DNA of 64,000 bases. Origin: Nannocystis punicea (GTDB lineage: Bacteria; Myxococcota_A; Polyangia; Nannocystales; Nannocystaceae). Position 1 is the stretch's first letter. Each line of letters begins with the position of its first letter. The notes beneath the pieces are model-generated. The model was not told the origin of the DNA and did not search any database. It saw only the letters and a list, made by a program, of their open reading frames with translations. The stretch lies in NCBI RefSeq assembly GCF_026965555.1, contig NZ_CP114040.1, positions 2,852,001 to 2,916,000 on the forward strand, given 5' to 3'. The position numbers and the translations under genes were made by a program. Below are positions 44,105-53,466 of this stretch, in pieces.

Positions 44105-44617
44105 ATGAGCCGCACGAACGAGCGTATCCGGGAGAGCCGCCGCCTGGCCGTGGGCCTGGGCCTGAGCGGGGCAGCGTTGGTCGGTTTGATTTATTTCGAG
44201 GGCATGTCCGCCCGCGCGGTCGAAGAGGCGGGGGAGGACGACCTCGACGGGCTCGCGGTGTTCGCGGTCGACGACTTCGAGTCCGAGTCGGTCGCTCCCG
44301 TCGCTGCGGTCGAGCCGATCGTGATGGCGACGGTCACCGAGGTCGACCTCGCGGCGCTGCCGGTCGAGCCGCTGGGCCCCGCGCTGGTCGTCGTGCCCGA
44401 TATCGAGCAAATGACCCTGCGCAAGGCCGCGAAGGAGCTCGCGGCGGTCGGCCTCAAGCTGTCGGTGCGCGACGAGTACGGCGACGCGGTCCCGCGCTGG
44501 TCATGGGGCGACTACGAGGTGCGCACGCAGAAGGTCGACGCCGGCACGGAGGTCGTGCCCGGCGCGACGGTGAAGGCGAAGGCGCGCGCGCTGAGGCGTC
44601 TCGTGTCGGGGTACTGA
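44105..44617 (+). CDS. Membrane-anchored protein with one PASTA-like domain
   Basis: A 170-aa protein starting at the ATG at 44105. After a basic N-terminus there is one hydrophobic segment (LAVGLGLSGAALVGLIYF), then an acidic linker and a C-terminal domain with VVVPDIEQMTLRKAAKELAA, VGLKLSVRDEYGD and VDAGTEVVPGATVKAKARAL. The opening VPD-----A---L---GL and the closing G--V--G--V are the PASTA pattern. PASTA domains bind peptidoglycan or muropeptides, usually on kinases or PBPs; here a single copy sits on a small anchor. It lies 4 bp before the fatty acid hydroxylase gene, so the two are probably co-expressed. Confidence 0.7.
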   Translation: MSRTNERIRESRRLAVGLGLSGAALVGLIYFEGMSARAVEEAGEDDLDGLAVFAVDDFESESVAPVAAVEPIVMATVTEVDLAALPVEPLGPALVVVPDIEQMTLRKAAKELAAVGLKLSVRDEYGDAVPRWSWGDYEVRTQKVDAGTEVVPGATVKAKARALRRLVSGY

Positions 44618-44621
44618 GCCG

Positions 44622-45398
44622 ATGAACGACGCGATCGTACAAGTGCTCGTGTTCACGGCGCTGGCGGGCCTCGCGTTCGCGCCGCTCGAGCAGCTGTTCG
44701 GCCGCCATCGCGGCCCGCGGCCCGATCGCCTCGCGGACCTCGGCTTCGCTACCTTCGGCGGTCTGCTCGTCCACCTCGGCGTCGCCACGCTGGTCGGGGG
44801 CGCGCTGGCGGGGCTCGAGCCCCTCGCGCTCGCGGAGCCGCTGTTCGTCGCGGTCGGCGATCGCACGGTTCGCACCGCGCTCGAGGTCGGGGTCGGGCTC
44901 GTGATCTTCGAGCTGGTCGGCTACGCGTACCACCGGCTCGCCCACGCGGTCCCGTGGCTGTGGCGGCTGCACGCGGTGCACCACAGCTCGGAGCGCATGG
45001 ACTGGCTGGCGTCGTTCCGCCAGCACCCGCTCGAGATCGTGCTGATGACGCTGGCCCAGAACGCGGCGCTGGTGCTGCTCGGCGTGCCGCTCGGCGCGCA
45101 CGCGCTGGTGCTGCTCGCGCTGCGCCTCAACACGGTGTTCGTCCACGCCGATCTCGAGCTGCCGCGCAGCCGGGCGACGAAGTGGTTGAGCGAGCTGCTA
45201 GCCACGCCGGCGTTCCACCACCGGCACCATCAGTGCGACGGAGCGCCGCGCAACTTCTCCACGGTGTTCCCGTGGATCGATCGCCTGTTCGGCACCCACG
45301 ACCCCGCGCCCGCGGGTCCGGTGGGGTTGTCCACGCCGACGCCGCGCAGCTTCCTCGGACTCCTCGTCCTGCCGTTCGTGGGTCGCCGCGTGGAGTGA
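44622..45398 (+). CDS. Fatty acid hydroxylase / sterol desaturase superfamily protein
   Basis: A 258-aa integral membrane di-iron enzyme. Hydrophobic N-terminal helices are followed by the His-box series YHRLAH, RLHAVHHSSERMDW and FHHRHHQCDGAPRNF, which together ligate two iron atoms in the FA_hydroxylase family. The substrates are sterols, fatty acids or carotenoids; the sequence does not distinguish them. The ATG at 44622 follows the stop of the PASTA-like gene by 4 bp. Length and motif spacing are normal for the family. Confidence 0.9.
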   Translation: MNDAIVQVLVFTALAGLAFAPLEQLFGRHRGPRPDRLADLGFATFGGLLVHLGVATLVGGALAGLEPLALAEPLFVAVGDRTVRTALEVGVGLVIFELVGYAYHRLAHAVPWLWRLHAVHHSSERMDWLASFRQHPLEIVLMTLAQNAALVLLGVPLGAHALVLLALRLNTVFVHADLELPRSRATKWLSELLATPAFHHRHHQCDGAPRNFSTVFPWIDRLFGTHDPAPAGPVGLSTPTPRSFLGLLVLPFVGRRVE

Positions 45399-45799
45399 CG
45401 GAGCATGGATGGACAGCTGCTGCGAATTCGAATGAGCGGAGAGGCGACCAGGGCTTCGACGTCCGGTCGCAGCCACCACCCTCGACGACCGTCGCCGCCG
45501 GCTGACTCAATCGTCTACCACGGTGACGGCGCATCGCGGCCGCGGCGAGGGACGACGGGGTGAACGCCATCGTGCCGACACCGCGGTCCCGCGCCCCGAA
45601 TCGCAGGAGTGCCGTGTCGACGACGACACCGGCACCCGATACGAACCTTGGCGGTCTGGACATCGACGCAACGGCGCCCGCGTTCGGCGAATCCGCGCCT
45701 CCGGACAGCTGTCAGCACCTCGACGAGCGCCCCGCGCGTGCGATGGCGACCCGAGCCGGCCGGCGGGACGAGGACCAGCCGATTTGCTAACGTCGCCCC
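45399..45799. other. Intergenic region upstream of the sigma factor gene
   Basis: 401 bp. No supported gene. The sigma/kinase operon promoter must lie here. I cannot point to a convincing -35/-10 pair. Confidence 0.45.
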
Positions 45800-46423
45800 A
45801 TGGACGAGGACGACGGAGCGCTCTTGAGCGCCTGGGCTGCCGGCGATGGAGAAGCCGGTAGCCGCCTGTTTATCCGCCATTACCGCACCGTCTACCGATT
45901 CTTCGCCAACAAACTGTCCAGCTTGGCCACCGTCGAGGATCTGGTCCAGCAGTGCTTCCTGGCGGGCGTCGAGGCGCGCGCGCGCTACCGCGGGGACGCC
46001 AGCTTTCGCACGTTCTTGCTGTCGATCGCGCGTAATTTGCTCCTGAAGCACCTGCGTGACCGCCACAAGGATCAGCCGATCGACAGCGACGAGATCTCGC
46101 TCGCCGATTGCGGACTGGGGGTGAGCACGATCATCGGCATCCAGCGCGAGCAGCAGATCCTGTTGACGGCGCTTCGGAGGATTCCGATCGATTCGCAGGT
46201 CGCGCTCGAGATGACGTACTGGGAGCAGATGTCCGGCAAGGAGATCGCGGCGGTCCTCGGCGAGACCGAGCCGGCGATCCGCGGGCGGCTGCGCAAGGCC
46301 AAGCTCGAGCTGCGTGGCGCCGTCGAGGCGCTGGCCAGGACGCCCGAAGAGATCAGCTCCACGATCGACGGGCTCGAGCGCTGGGCCGACGGCCTGCGCG
46401 ATTACTGGGACGCTGGCCGCTGA
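45800..46423 (+). CDS. ECF-type RNA polymerase sigma factor
   Basis: A 207-aa sigma-70 family factor of the extracytoplasmic-function type. Region 2 is seen in AGSRLFIRHYRTVYRFFANK, VEDLVQQCFLAGVEARARYR and ASFRTFLLSIARNLLLKHLR; region 4 in LLTALRRIPIDSQVALEMTY, MSGKEIAAVLGETEPAIRGR and LRKAKLELR. The C-terminus extends slightly beyond region 4. It is followed after 3 bp by a Ser/Thr kinase gene. Such pairs are typical of myxobacteria, where the kinase is thought to control the sigma factor or act in its pathway. Confidence 0.92.
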   Translation: MDEDDGALLSAWAAGDGEAGSRLFIRHYRTVYRFFANKLSSLATVEDLVQQCFLAGVEARARYRGDASFRTFLLSIARNLLLKHLRDRHKDQPIDSDEISLADCGLGVSTIIGIQREQQILLTALRRIPIDSQVALEMTYWEQMSGKEIAAVLGETEPAIRGRLRKAKLELRGAVEALARTPEEISSTIDGLERWADGLRDYWDAGR

Positions 46424-46426
46424 GCG

Positions 46427-49282
46427 ATGACCGACGCGGGTGGCGAGGCGAGCGAAGAGCCGGCCGGCCTGGCGCGGGCGCTGCCCGACAGCGTCGACGC
46501 CGAGTTGGTCCGTGCGCGGTTGATGACCACGATGTTCGGCCGTGAGGCAGTCTCGCCGCGCTTCGGTCGCTTCGAGCTGCGCGAGCGGATCGGAGAGGGC
46601 GGCATGGGCATCGTGTACCGCGCCTTCGATCCGCAGCTCGAGCGCACGGTGGCGGTCAAGTTGATCGACACCCGCGCCTTCCCTGCGAGCCAGCGCGAGC
46701 GGGCGCTGCGAGAGGCACGGAGCCTGGCCCGGCTCGCCCACCCCAACGTCATCACGATCTTCGAGGCCGGGTTGACCGACGAGCGCGTGTGGATCGCGAT
46801 GGAGCACGTGCCCGGGACGACGATGCGCGACTACCTGACGCGCACGCCGCGGCCGACGTCCACGGCGATCCTCGAGCACTGGATCGCCGTGGGCCGCGGC
46901 CTCGTCGCGGTTCATGCGGCCGGACTGGTCCACCGCGACGTCAAGCCCAGCAACGTGCTGATCGGGGACGACGGCCGCGCGCGGCTGATCGACTTCGGCC
47001 TCGTCCACTCGCCGCGCAGCGAGCCGTACGCGCCCGCCAGCACGCAGGAGAGCGGAGCGAGCGGCGACGACACGCCGCGCGCCGCCGGGTTCGCCGGCAC
47101 GCGGGCCTACGCCGCGCCCGAGCAGCTCGCCGGGCGCGAGGTCGACGCTGCGGCCGATCAATACTCCCTGTGCGTGGCGATCTGGGAGTCGCTCGCCGAG
47201 CGCCGGCCGACGGGCGCCGACGACGCGAAGATCGAGCACGCGTCACCGCGGCTCACCCGCGCCCTCTCGCGCGGCCTCTCGCTCGATCCGCGGGCGCGCT
47301 TCCGGTCGCTCGCCGAGCTCCTCGCCGAGCTCGAGGCGGTCGTCGCCGGGCCGCGGCGGCGGCTCGGCCTGGCCCTCGGCGGCGCGGCCCTTGGCGCTCT
47401 CGTGACCGGCGGGGCGGCCGCGCAGTTCGTCGCGCCGCCCGAGCAGCCGCCGCTGTGCGCTGTCGACCCGGGAGCGCTCGCGGGCACCTGGGACGACGCC
47501 CGGCGAGCCGCGCTGCGCGAGCGCTTCACCGACGACTCGCTCGCCTTCGCCCAGACCACGGTGTCGACATTGACCGCGGGGTTCGACGCGTGGGCGCGCG
47601 AATGGCAGGAGGCGCGGCGGGCAGCGTGCGCGGCGACGCGGATCGAGGGGCTGCAATCCGACTCGGCCCTCGACCTTCGCAACGCCTGCCTCGAGCGCAA
47701 GCGCCGGCGCGTGGAGGTGGCGCTCGACACGTTGCTGGCCGAGGACAGCGACCTGCCGCTCGCCGGGCGGGCGCCGGAGCTGTTGGCGAACCTACCGGCG
47801 CTCGACGATTGCAGCGATCCCGAGCGGCTGGCGCAGATCGAGCCGTTGCCGGCGGAGGAGCCGGCGCGCGGGGCCGTCCTGCGCGGCTACGACGTGCTCG
47901 CGCGGGCTGGCGCCCTGGCGGCCGCTGGGGCGCTCGCCCGCGCAGAGGCGAGCGTCGATGAATTCATGGCAGGTGGCCCGCCGCGGGGCTACGTCCCGCT
48001 GCGCCTCGAGCTCGACGCATTCCCGGCGCGGCTCGATCTGCTGCGCGAGCAGACGACCCGCGGGGTCCCGGCGCTCGTCGCCGTCGCCCGCGAGGCGGAG
48101 GCGCAGCGGCTCGACGAGCTCGCTGCGACGCTGCTGGTCGAGGCGGCCGAGGCGGCGAGCGGGCGCTGGTCGAAACCCGAGCTCGAGCAGTGGCTGATCG
48201 ACGAGGCCGACGCCGCGCTGCGGCGGCTCGGTCGCTCGACGGACCCGCGGACCCTGTCGCTGCGCGTGGCCAAGGCGCGGCAGCTGGCGCAGGCTGGGCG
48301 CTTCGCCGACGCGCTCGCGGCTCACGAGCAGGTCCGCGAGTCGGCGCGGCAGCTCGGCGAAGACACGCGCGCCGAGTCGCAGCGGCTGAACATCGCCGCG
48401 ATGCTGGCCCAACTCGGTCGCCACGACGACGCGCTGGCGATGCTCGAGGCGGGCCACGCGGCCGCGCGGCGCCGCTGGGGCGATGGCTCGCCGGCGGCCG
48501 GCGACTACGCCTTCGACCTCGCGCTGCTCGCCATCGACACCGGCGACCTCGCGGGGGCGCGCGCACGCCTCGACGCGGCCGAGGACTCCGCGCGCCGGGC
48601 CTTCGGCGACGACTCGCTGAGCGCGGCGCGGATCGAGTTCGTGCAGACCAAGCTCGACATGCTCGCCGGCGAGTTCGCTACCGGCCTCGCGCGGCTCGAC
48701 GCCGTCATGGCCGTGCACGAGCGCGAGCTCGGGCCCGCGCACGAGCTGCTCGGCGAGCTGCACGAGGCGCGCGGCGTGCTGCGCTTCTTCGCGGGTGACA
48801 TCCCGGGCTCGATCGCGGCGTACCAGGCGGCGCTGCCGATCCGCGTCAGCGTCCTCGGGCCGACGCATCCGCTGGTCGCTCGCCTGTACAGCAACCTCGG
48901 CGAGTCCGAGCTCGCGCTCGGCCGCCTCGACGAGGCGCGCGCCAGCTTCGATCGCGCGCTGGTGATCTACGGGTCGACCAAGCCGCCCGAGGACCCGAGC
49001 CTGGCGCTGCCGCTCAAGGGCCGGGGTAAGGTCGCGCTGGCCGCAGGGCAGCCCCGGCAGGCCGTCGAGGACCTCGAGCGGGCGCTGGCGCTGCAGCTCG
49101 AGAGCGGCGCGGAGCCGCTGGAGATCGCCGATCTGCGGTTCTCGCTGGCGTGCGCGCTCGCGGCCGGCGAAGGGCGACGATCGCCGCGCGCGGCGCTGCT
49201 GGCCCGCGAGGCGCGGGCCGACTACGCGGTCCGCGACATGAAGGAGCAGGTCGCGGCGATCGACGCGTGGTTGCGCGGCTGA
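46427..49282 (+). CDS. Transmembrane Ser/Thr protein kinase with C-terminal TPR region
   Basis: A 951-aa protein. The kinase domain (about 46-305) has the glycine loop (GEGGMGIVY), Lys78 (VAVKL), the catalytic loop HRDVKPSN (169-176), DFG (189-191) and AAPEQL, so it should be active. A transmembrane segment (LALGGAALGALVTGGAAAQF) follows at about 315-335. The C-terminal 600 residues are helical repeats with TPR character (LNIAAMLAQLGRHDDALAML, LYSNLGESELALGRLDEARA, GKVALAAGQPRQAVEDLERA) and would lie outside the membrane. Signal input probably comes through the TPR region. It forms an operon with the sigma factor gene. Confidence 0.93.
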   Translation: MTDAGGEASEEPAGLARALPDSVDAELVRARLMTTMFGREAVSPRFGRFELRERIGEGGMGIVYRAFDPQLERTVAVKLIDTRAFPASQRERALREARSLARLAHPNVITIFEAGLTDERVWIAMEHVPGTTMRDYLTRTPRPTSTAILEHWIAVGRGLVAVHAAGLVHRDVKPSNVLIGDDGRARLIDFGLVHSPRSEPYAPASTQESGASGDDTPRAAGFAGTRAYAAPEQLAGREVDAAADQYSLCVAIWESLAERRPTGADDAKIEHASPRLTRALSRGLSLDPRARFRSLAELLAELEAVVAGPRRRLGLALGGAALGALVTGGAAAQFVAPPEQPPLCAVDPGALAGTWDDARRAALRERFTDDSLAFAQTTVSTLTAGFDAWAREWQEARRAACAATRIEGLQSDSALDLRNACLERKRRRVEVALDTLLAEDSDLPLAGRAPELLANLPALDDCSDPERLAQIEPLPAEEPARGAVLRGYDVLARAGALAAAGALARAEASVDEFMAGGPPRGYVPLRLELDAFPARLDLLREQTTRGVPALVAVAREAEAQRLDELAATLLVEAAEAASGRWSKPELEQWLIDEADAALRRLGRSTDPRTLSLRVAKARQLAQAGRFADALAAHEQVRESARQLGEDTRAESQRLNIAAMLAQLGRHDDALAMLEAGHAAARRRWGDGSPAAGDYAFDLALLAIDTGDLAGARARLDAAEDSARRAFGDDSLSAARIEFVQTKLDMLAGEFATGLARLDAVMAVHERELGPAHELLGELHEARGVLRFFAGDIPGSIAAYQAALPIRVSVLGPTHPLVARLYSNLGESELALGRLDEARASFDRALVIYGSTKPPEDPSLALPLKGRGKVALAAGQPRQAVEDLERALALQLESGAEPLEIADLRFSLACALAAGEGRRSPRAALLAREARADYAVRDMKEQVAAIDAWLRG

Positions 49283-50080
49283 TCAGGCGCCCTTGCGCTT
49301 GATCGTGAACGTCGGGTCGGGCAGCGACAGGAGAGGGAGCTGTTCGCCGTCGGCGTAGCTCCCGGTGATGCGGAGCACCGAGCTCGCGTCGGCGGGCACC
49401 TGGAGATGCACGGCGATCGTGACCGACACGAGCACGGTCTCGCTCCACCGGTTGACGCTGTCCTGCACGATGTCGACGGTGAACGGGCGACCGGTCGAAT
49501 TGCGAATGGTCAATTCGACCGTGGTCGTCGCGCCGTCGACCTCCAGCTTGGCCGAGGTGTCGCTCGGTGACGACCTGGTCGACAGCGACGCCAGCAGGGG
49601 TGTCCAGCACTGGCCGGAAGCATCATAGGACTGCCAGACATAACCTTCGACATCGGGCCAGGGGCCCAGCGCGAGCTCGTAGCCGACCGTCTTGCCGTTG
49701 AACACGTAGTCGTACGATTCGCCGCCGAGGCTGCCCTGCGCGACGCCAGCGGGGAACGGCGACCTGTTCGAGTCCTCTTCCGTGTTGTCCGCGTCGTAGT
49801 AGCCGAACAGCGCGTATCTGTCGTACCCGTCGTAGGTGCGCTCGCAGTACACCTGATAGGCGCGGTCCTGGTCGGCGAGGCCGACGCTGATCCACCCCCA
49901 GGAGTCCGTATGCGGGGGATTGAAGCTGGCGATCTGAACAGCGGTCGCGCCGGCGGGGACCTTGACGAAGGTCGAACCCTGCGGGCAATTCAGCGCCACC
50001 TCGGATCCGGCGGGGACCACTTCGAATGCATAGAGATCGACGCGGGAATTATTGGTGAGGTTGATCTTGTAATTCGTCAC
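49283..50080 (-). CDS. Hypothetical protein, 265 aa, beta-rich
   Basis: The GTG at 50080 follows a GGAGG, giving a start VTNYKINLTNNSRVDLYAFE. The sequence is beta-rich throughout: FVKVPAGATAVQIASFNPPH, DRAYQVYCERTYDGYDRYAL, ESYDYVFNGKTVGYELALG, GATTTVELTIRNSTGRPFTV, SVTIAVHLQVPADASSVLRI. There is no signal peptide. It could be two immunoglobulin-like or jelly-roll domains. Family not recognised. It is likely co-transcribed with the protein encoded at 50570-50178 (97-bp gap); both mention a similar strand LADQDYAGWG/LADQDRAYQ, hinting at distant relatedness. Confidence 0.65.
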   Translation of the reverse strand: MTNYKINLTNNSRVDLYAFEVVPAGSEVALNCPQGSTFVKVPAGATAVQIASFNPPHTDSWGWISVGLADQDRAYQVYCERTYDGYDRYALFGYYDADNTEEDSNRSPFPAGVAQGSLGGESYDYVFNGKTVGYELALGPWPDVEGYVWQSYDASGQCWTPLLASLSTRSSPSDTSAKLEVDGATTTVELTIRNSTGRPFTVDIVQDSVNRWSETVLVSVTIAVHLQVPADASSVLRITGSYADGEQLPLLSLPDPTFTIKRKGA

Positions 50081-50177
50081 GTCGCGGCCTCCATCGCATC
50101 GTACTTCGCGGCCGGGTGCGCGAGGGAGGACGAGCGAGGTGAGGCCGCGCACCGCGCTCGTCCGCGCCTCGTCGCGT

Positions 50178-50570
50178 TCAGGACTCCATCTCGAACCGCA
50201 GGATGTTCTGGTTGTTGTCGCCGGCCTCCGTGAAGGCGACGTAATTGGCGGTGATCTTGGCGACGGGGCCGTAAAGTTTCCTTCGCGGGTCGTCCTTGAG
50301 CGAGATCGAGCCGTCACTGTTGAGGATGACCGGGTTGCGCCAGCCGCCCTTGAGACCCCAACCCGCGTAGTCCTGGTCCGCGAGTCCGAGGTAGCGATCG
50401 TTGGGCGTGGTCTCCTTCTCGAGGTAGAGGTCCGCGCCGCTCGACGCCCACACGAGAACAGCCGCGCCCTTGGCGTCGGTGACGGTCACGTAGTTGTCGT
50501 GGGTGCCCAGGTAGCCCACGAACTCGCCGGTCATGAGGTTGAAGCACTTCATCTTCTTGTAGGTGGTCAT
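50178..50570 (-). CDS. Hypothetical protein, 130 aa, possible lectin-like fold
   Basis: The ATG at 50570 is preceded by CGGAGAACGACC. The sequence is compact and beta-rich: MKCFNLMTGEFVGYLGTHDN, YVTVTDAKGAAVLVWASSGA, RYLGLADQDYAGWGLKGGWR, LYGPVAKITANYVAFTEAGD. Strand-turn patterns with Asn/Asp/Gly resemble a beta-trefoil or similar carbohydrate-binding fold, without Cys and without a signal peptide, as in cytoplasmic lectins of myxobacteria. The call is tentative. Upstream lies an AT-rich region with a perfect palindrome, probably its control region. Confidence 0.6.
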   Translation of the reverse strand: MTTYKKMKCFNLMTGEFVGYLGTHDNYVTVTDAKGAAVLVWASSGADLYLEKETTPNDRYLGLADQDYAGWGLKGGWRNPVILNSDGSISLKDDPRRKLYGPVAKITANYVAFTEAGDNNQNILRFEMES

Positions 50571-50931
50571 GGTCGTTCTCCGAGGAGGGAAGCCGCGATC
50601 GTCGTGGCTTGCATGTCCGTAGTTCCGCGACCTCCGAAGTCCGACATAAATTGGCGAAATTTCGCGTTATAGGGACTCAAATCCGGAATTTGGAAGGGAG
50701 GACGGAGCGTGGCCGGCACGACATTACCGTCGACGCGCGGCCCGCGTGATCGGCTGCGAGCGTCTTGGACGATGACGTCGTCGAGGCGCTTCGCATGGTC
50801 CCGGCGTGCGCCCCCGGAGGGTCCGATCGGGGTCCGCGGTCCAGCGCAGGCTGCGACTCGTCGATGATGTGTGTGTTTCAGGGGCGCGAACCTGTCTGCA
50901 AAGAGCCGCGAGCCCTCGGAGGTAAGCGTCC
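50571..50931. other. Control region and flank of IS66 copy 2
   Basis: The part near the minus-strand gene is AT-rich (50640-50700). The part next to the IS encodes on the plus strand SSMMCVFQGREPVCKEP (about 50855-50907), which looks like the tail of a Cys-rich secreted protein cut by the IS. Confidence 0.4.
50654..50665. promoter_or_regulatory. 12-bp perfect palindrome, possible operator
   Basis: GCGAAATTTCGC lies 84 bp upstream of the ATG at 50570 in a locally AT-rich stretch, a likely operator or promoter site for the two minus-strand genes. Confidence 0.35.
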
Positions 50932-50991
50932 GGTGAGCTGCGTCGTGACGAGGCGTCAGCCGGGGACCTACAAGGAGGCCCCGGAGGATGA

Positions 50992-51098
50992 ATGGCGAAA
51001 GAGACCGACGAAGATCGTGATGACCGTGGCGCGGTCGTGCTGCAGCCCGAGCCGCCAGCGCGAGGGACGTTCGCGCTGCTGATCCCGGGCGACATGTC
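50992..51098 (+). pseudogene. Remnant of the small IS66 leading gene
   Basis: ATG at 50992 with DDRGAVVLQPEPPARGTFAL then LIPGDMSW, after which the frame runs into tnpB sequence. It is the counterpart of the 66-aa gene at 14062. Confidence 0.65.
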
Positions 51099-51323
51099 GT
51101 GGTCTTCGTGTTCGCCAGTCGCAGGTCCGATCGCGTGAAGGTGCTGTGGTGGGACCGTAACGGCTACTGCCTGATGTACAAGCGGCTGCATCGGGCGCTG
51201 TTCCGCGTACCGGTGGCGGGCGAGCCGTCGCAGCGCTCGGTGGTCGTCGACACGAAGAGCTTCGCGGAGCTGCTGCGAGGCGTCGAGCGAGCTCCGCGGC
51301 GTGAGGGGCGAAATCGCTCTTGA
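51099..51323 (+). pseudogene. tnpB: tnpB remnant lacking its N-terminus
   Basis: Starts abruptly at VFVFASRRSDRVKVLWWDRN and continues to the normal end (ERAPRREGRNRS). About 42 N-terminal residues present in the intact copy at 14567 are missing, together with the whole of tnpA. Confidence 0.85.
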
Positions 51324-51353
51324 CGTGAGCGCTCAAAAGCGTACGTAGGAGAC

Positions 51354-52754
51354 GTGACCGAGGTCGAGCTCGTCCGCCATGAACTCGAGAGCCGCATCCG
51401 CGAGCACGCGGACGCGATCGACAAGCTGACCGCCGAGCGCGAGCGGTACAAGAAGCTCTACTTGGACTTGCTCGAGCACTGCAAGCTGCTCGAGAAGGGC
51501 ATCGTCGTCGGCCAGAAGGCCGAGCGCTTCACCGCCGGCGACGACCCGCAGCTCGCGCTGCAGATCCTCGAGATGATGCTCGCGGGCCGCGACGTCGTCG
51601 TCGAGGAGATCGGGGAAGAAGTCGAGCTCGACGATGCCGACGACGAAGACGCCGACGACGCGGAGGTCGATCGTCCCGCGCCCACTCGGCGGCGCTCTCG
51701 CGGCCGCCGGCCCCTGCCCGAGAACCTTCCGCGGGTCGAGATTGAGGTGCTGCCGCCCGAGGTCGTGCGCGAGGGCCTCGACGCGTTCCAGCGGATCGGC
51801 CAGGTCGTCTGCGAGGTGGTCGAGCGTCGACCGGCCTCGCTGGTCGTGGCGCGGATCGTCCGGCCGAAGTTTGTCCGCAAGGGCGAGGCGGAGGGCACGA
51901 TCGACGACGAGGGGCCGGCCGTGCAGATCGCGGAACGACTGGAGCTGCCGATCGAGCGCGGCCTCGCCGGCCCCGGCCTCCTCGCCGACACGATCGTGCA
52001 TCGCTGGCAAGACCATCTGCCCACGAACCGCCTCGAGGCGCTCTACGCCCGCGACGGCCTCCAGCTCGCGCGCTCGACGATCTGCGGCTGGCACGAGCAG
52101 CTCGCCGACCTGGTCGAGCCGCTCGTCGAGGCGATGTTCGCCGACGCCTTCGCGCAGCCCTATCTCTGCACCGACGCGACCGGCGTCCTCGTGCAGGCGA
52201 AGGAGCAGTGCCAGCGCGCCCACTTCTGGGTGCTCGTCGCGCCCGAGCGCCACGTCCTGTTCCGCTTCTCGCCGGCCCACGACAGCGAGGCCGTCGATCG
52301 GCTCCTGAAGGGCTATACAGGCTATCTCGTCGCCGACGCCCACGCCGTCTATGACCACTTGTATGCGACCGGCGAGGTCGTCGAGGTCGGCTGCTGGGCC
52401 CACTGCAGGAGGTACTTCTTCAAGTGCCTCGGCTCGGAGCCGGAGCTGACCAGGCACGCGCTGTCGCTGATCAAGGCACTCTTCAAGATCGAGCGGGCGC
52501 TGGCGACGGCGCCACGCAAGAAGCGAGAGTCGGTCCGGCAGGCGAAGTCGAAGCCGATCGTCGACGCTTTCTTCCTCTGGTGCGACCAGCAGGCCGCGCT
52601 CGCCCTCGACGGCACGCCGCTGGCCAGGGCCCTCGGCTACGCCCGCAATCAACGGACAGCCCTGCAGCCGGCGCGAGGTCATCGGGCGCAAGAATTGGCT
52701 GTTCCTCGGCAGCGAGGAAGGGGCCCTCTCGCCGGCTGCCTCGAATTGCCATGA
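51354..52754 (+). pseudogene. tnpC: IS66 tnpC, internally deleted and frameshifted
   Basis: A GTG start (MTEVELVRHELES) and intact coiled coil and first catalytic part: Asp in LCTDATGVLV and Asp in LVADAHAVYDH are present. After NQRTALQ about 70 bases are lost, including the DNN-SERN segment with the catalytic Glu. The frame then shifts: the correct REVIGRKNWLFLGSEEGA continues in another frame before all similarity ends near 52735. The product cannot be an active transposase. Confidence 0.9.
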
Positions 52755-52809
52755 ATTCATGGTGCGTCGATTCGCGCACTCGCCTTGATCCCGCCTGCGC
52801 GGCTCTGTC

Positions 52810-53466
52810 TTAGAGGTGGAGCGGGCGGGTGAAACTAGCGATGTTCCCACCCAGCTTTCTCACTGTGGTGTCGCGGGACATGGCAAACAGCTGCAAGTTC
52901 AGGGTCCGGGCCTGGACGGCGGTCTGCATTTTGGTTTTTCCGCTCGAGAAGCGGAAGGACAGGAGGTCGGTCACCTCGTCCTCGGTCTCGAAGATGAAGC
53001 TCATGTCCTGCAGGAACACCAAACCGTCGAGCTCGGTGCACACGGCGATCTGGAAGTTGCCTCTGCGCTGGCTGTGGGCTTCGCGGTAGAACTCGCCGAG
53101 CCGGCCGTCCGTCTTCGGCAGCCGAGTCAGCTGCTTGAGAACGGCCGCGACCGCCTGCGACTGGACGCCGGTCAGGCTCGCCGCGGCGATCTCGAGGATC
53201 ACCTCGTCCATGGTGAAGGAATCGTTGCTGGACTCCCAAGACCTTGGGTCGAAGGAGCCCCCATCCCAGCCTAACGTCGCGAGAACCTGGTTGTATTGTC
53301 GGTACCAGTCATACGTTGCATTCTCGCGGTCGAACTTCTTGTCGGCGGCGAGCTGAGCGAACAGCGTCGAAATCAGCACGTCGCTCTGGGTCTGCTCCGA
53401 GACCGCGGAGACGAAGACTACCAGGCTGCCCTTGTTGATGGTGACTTGCGCGTTTGTAGAGTCCAT
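52810..53466 (-). CDS. Hypothetical protein, 218 aa
   Basis: Starts at the ATG at 53466 and ends ASFTRPLHL. The sequence is soluble, without signal or Cys-rich parts: GSLVVFVSAVSEQTQSDVLI, STLFAQLAADKKFDRENATY, FTMDEVILEIAAASLTGVQS, TDLLSFRFSSGKTKMQTAVQ. A mixed alpha/beta protein; the middle repeats a QIAVCTELDGLVFLQDMSFI strand pair. I do not recognise a family. The gene ends 54 bp from the broken right end of the IS66 remnant and appears intact. Confidence 0.65.
   Translation of the reverse strand: MDSTNAQVTINKGSLVVFVSAVSEQTQSDVLISTLFAQLAADKKFDRENATYDWYRQYNQVLATLGWDGGSFDPRSWESSNDSFTMDEVILEIAAASLTGVQSQAVAAVLKQLTRLPKTDGRLGEFYREAHSQRRGNFQIAVCTELDGLVFLQDMSFIFETEDEVTDLLSFRFSSGKTKMQTAVQARTLNLQLFAMSRDTTVRKLGGNIASFTRPLHL

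Larger units (their letters stand above)
50932..52756 (+). mobile_element. Defective second IS66 copy
   Basis: The left end GTAAGCGTCCGGTGAGC is canonical. An internal deletion removes tnpA and the tnpB N-terminus, a second deletion removes the catalytic Glu region of tnpC, and the right end is missing after about 52745. It is a different subgroup member from the copy at 13990, with clear protein divergence. Confidence 0.85.

Noticed and set aside
50651..50666. Sigma-54 promoter (GG/GC pair) in the AT-rich region
   Set aside because: The GG to GC spacing is one base short of the required distance; the site is better described as a palindrome.
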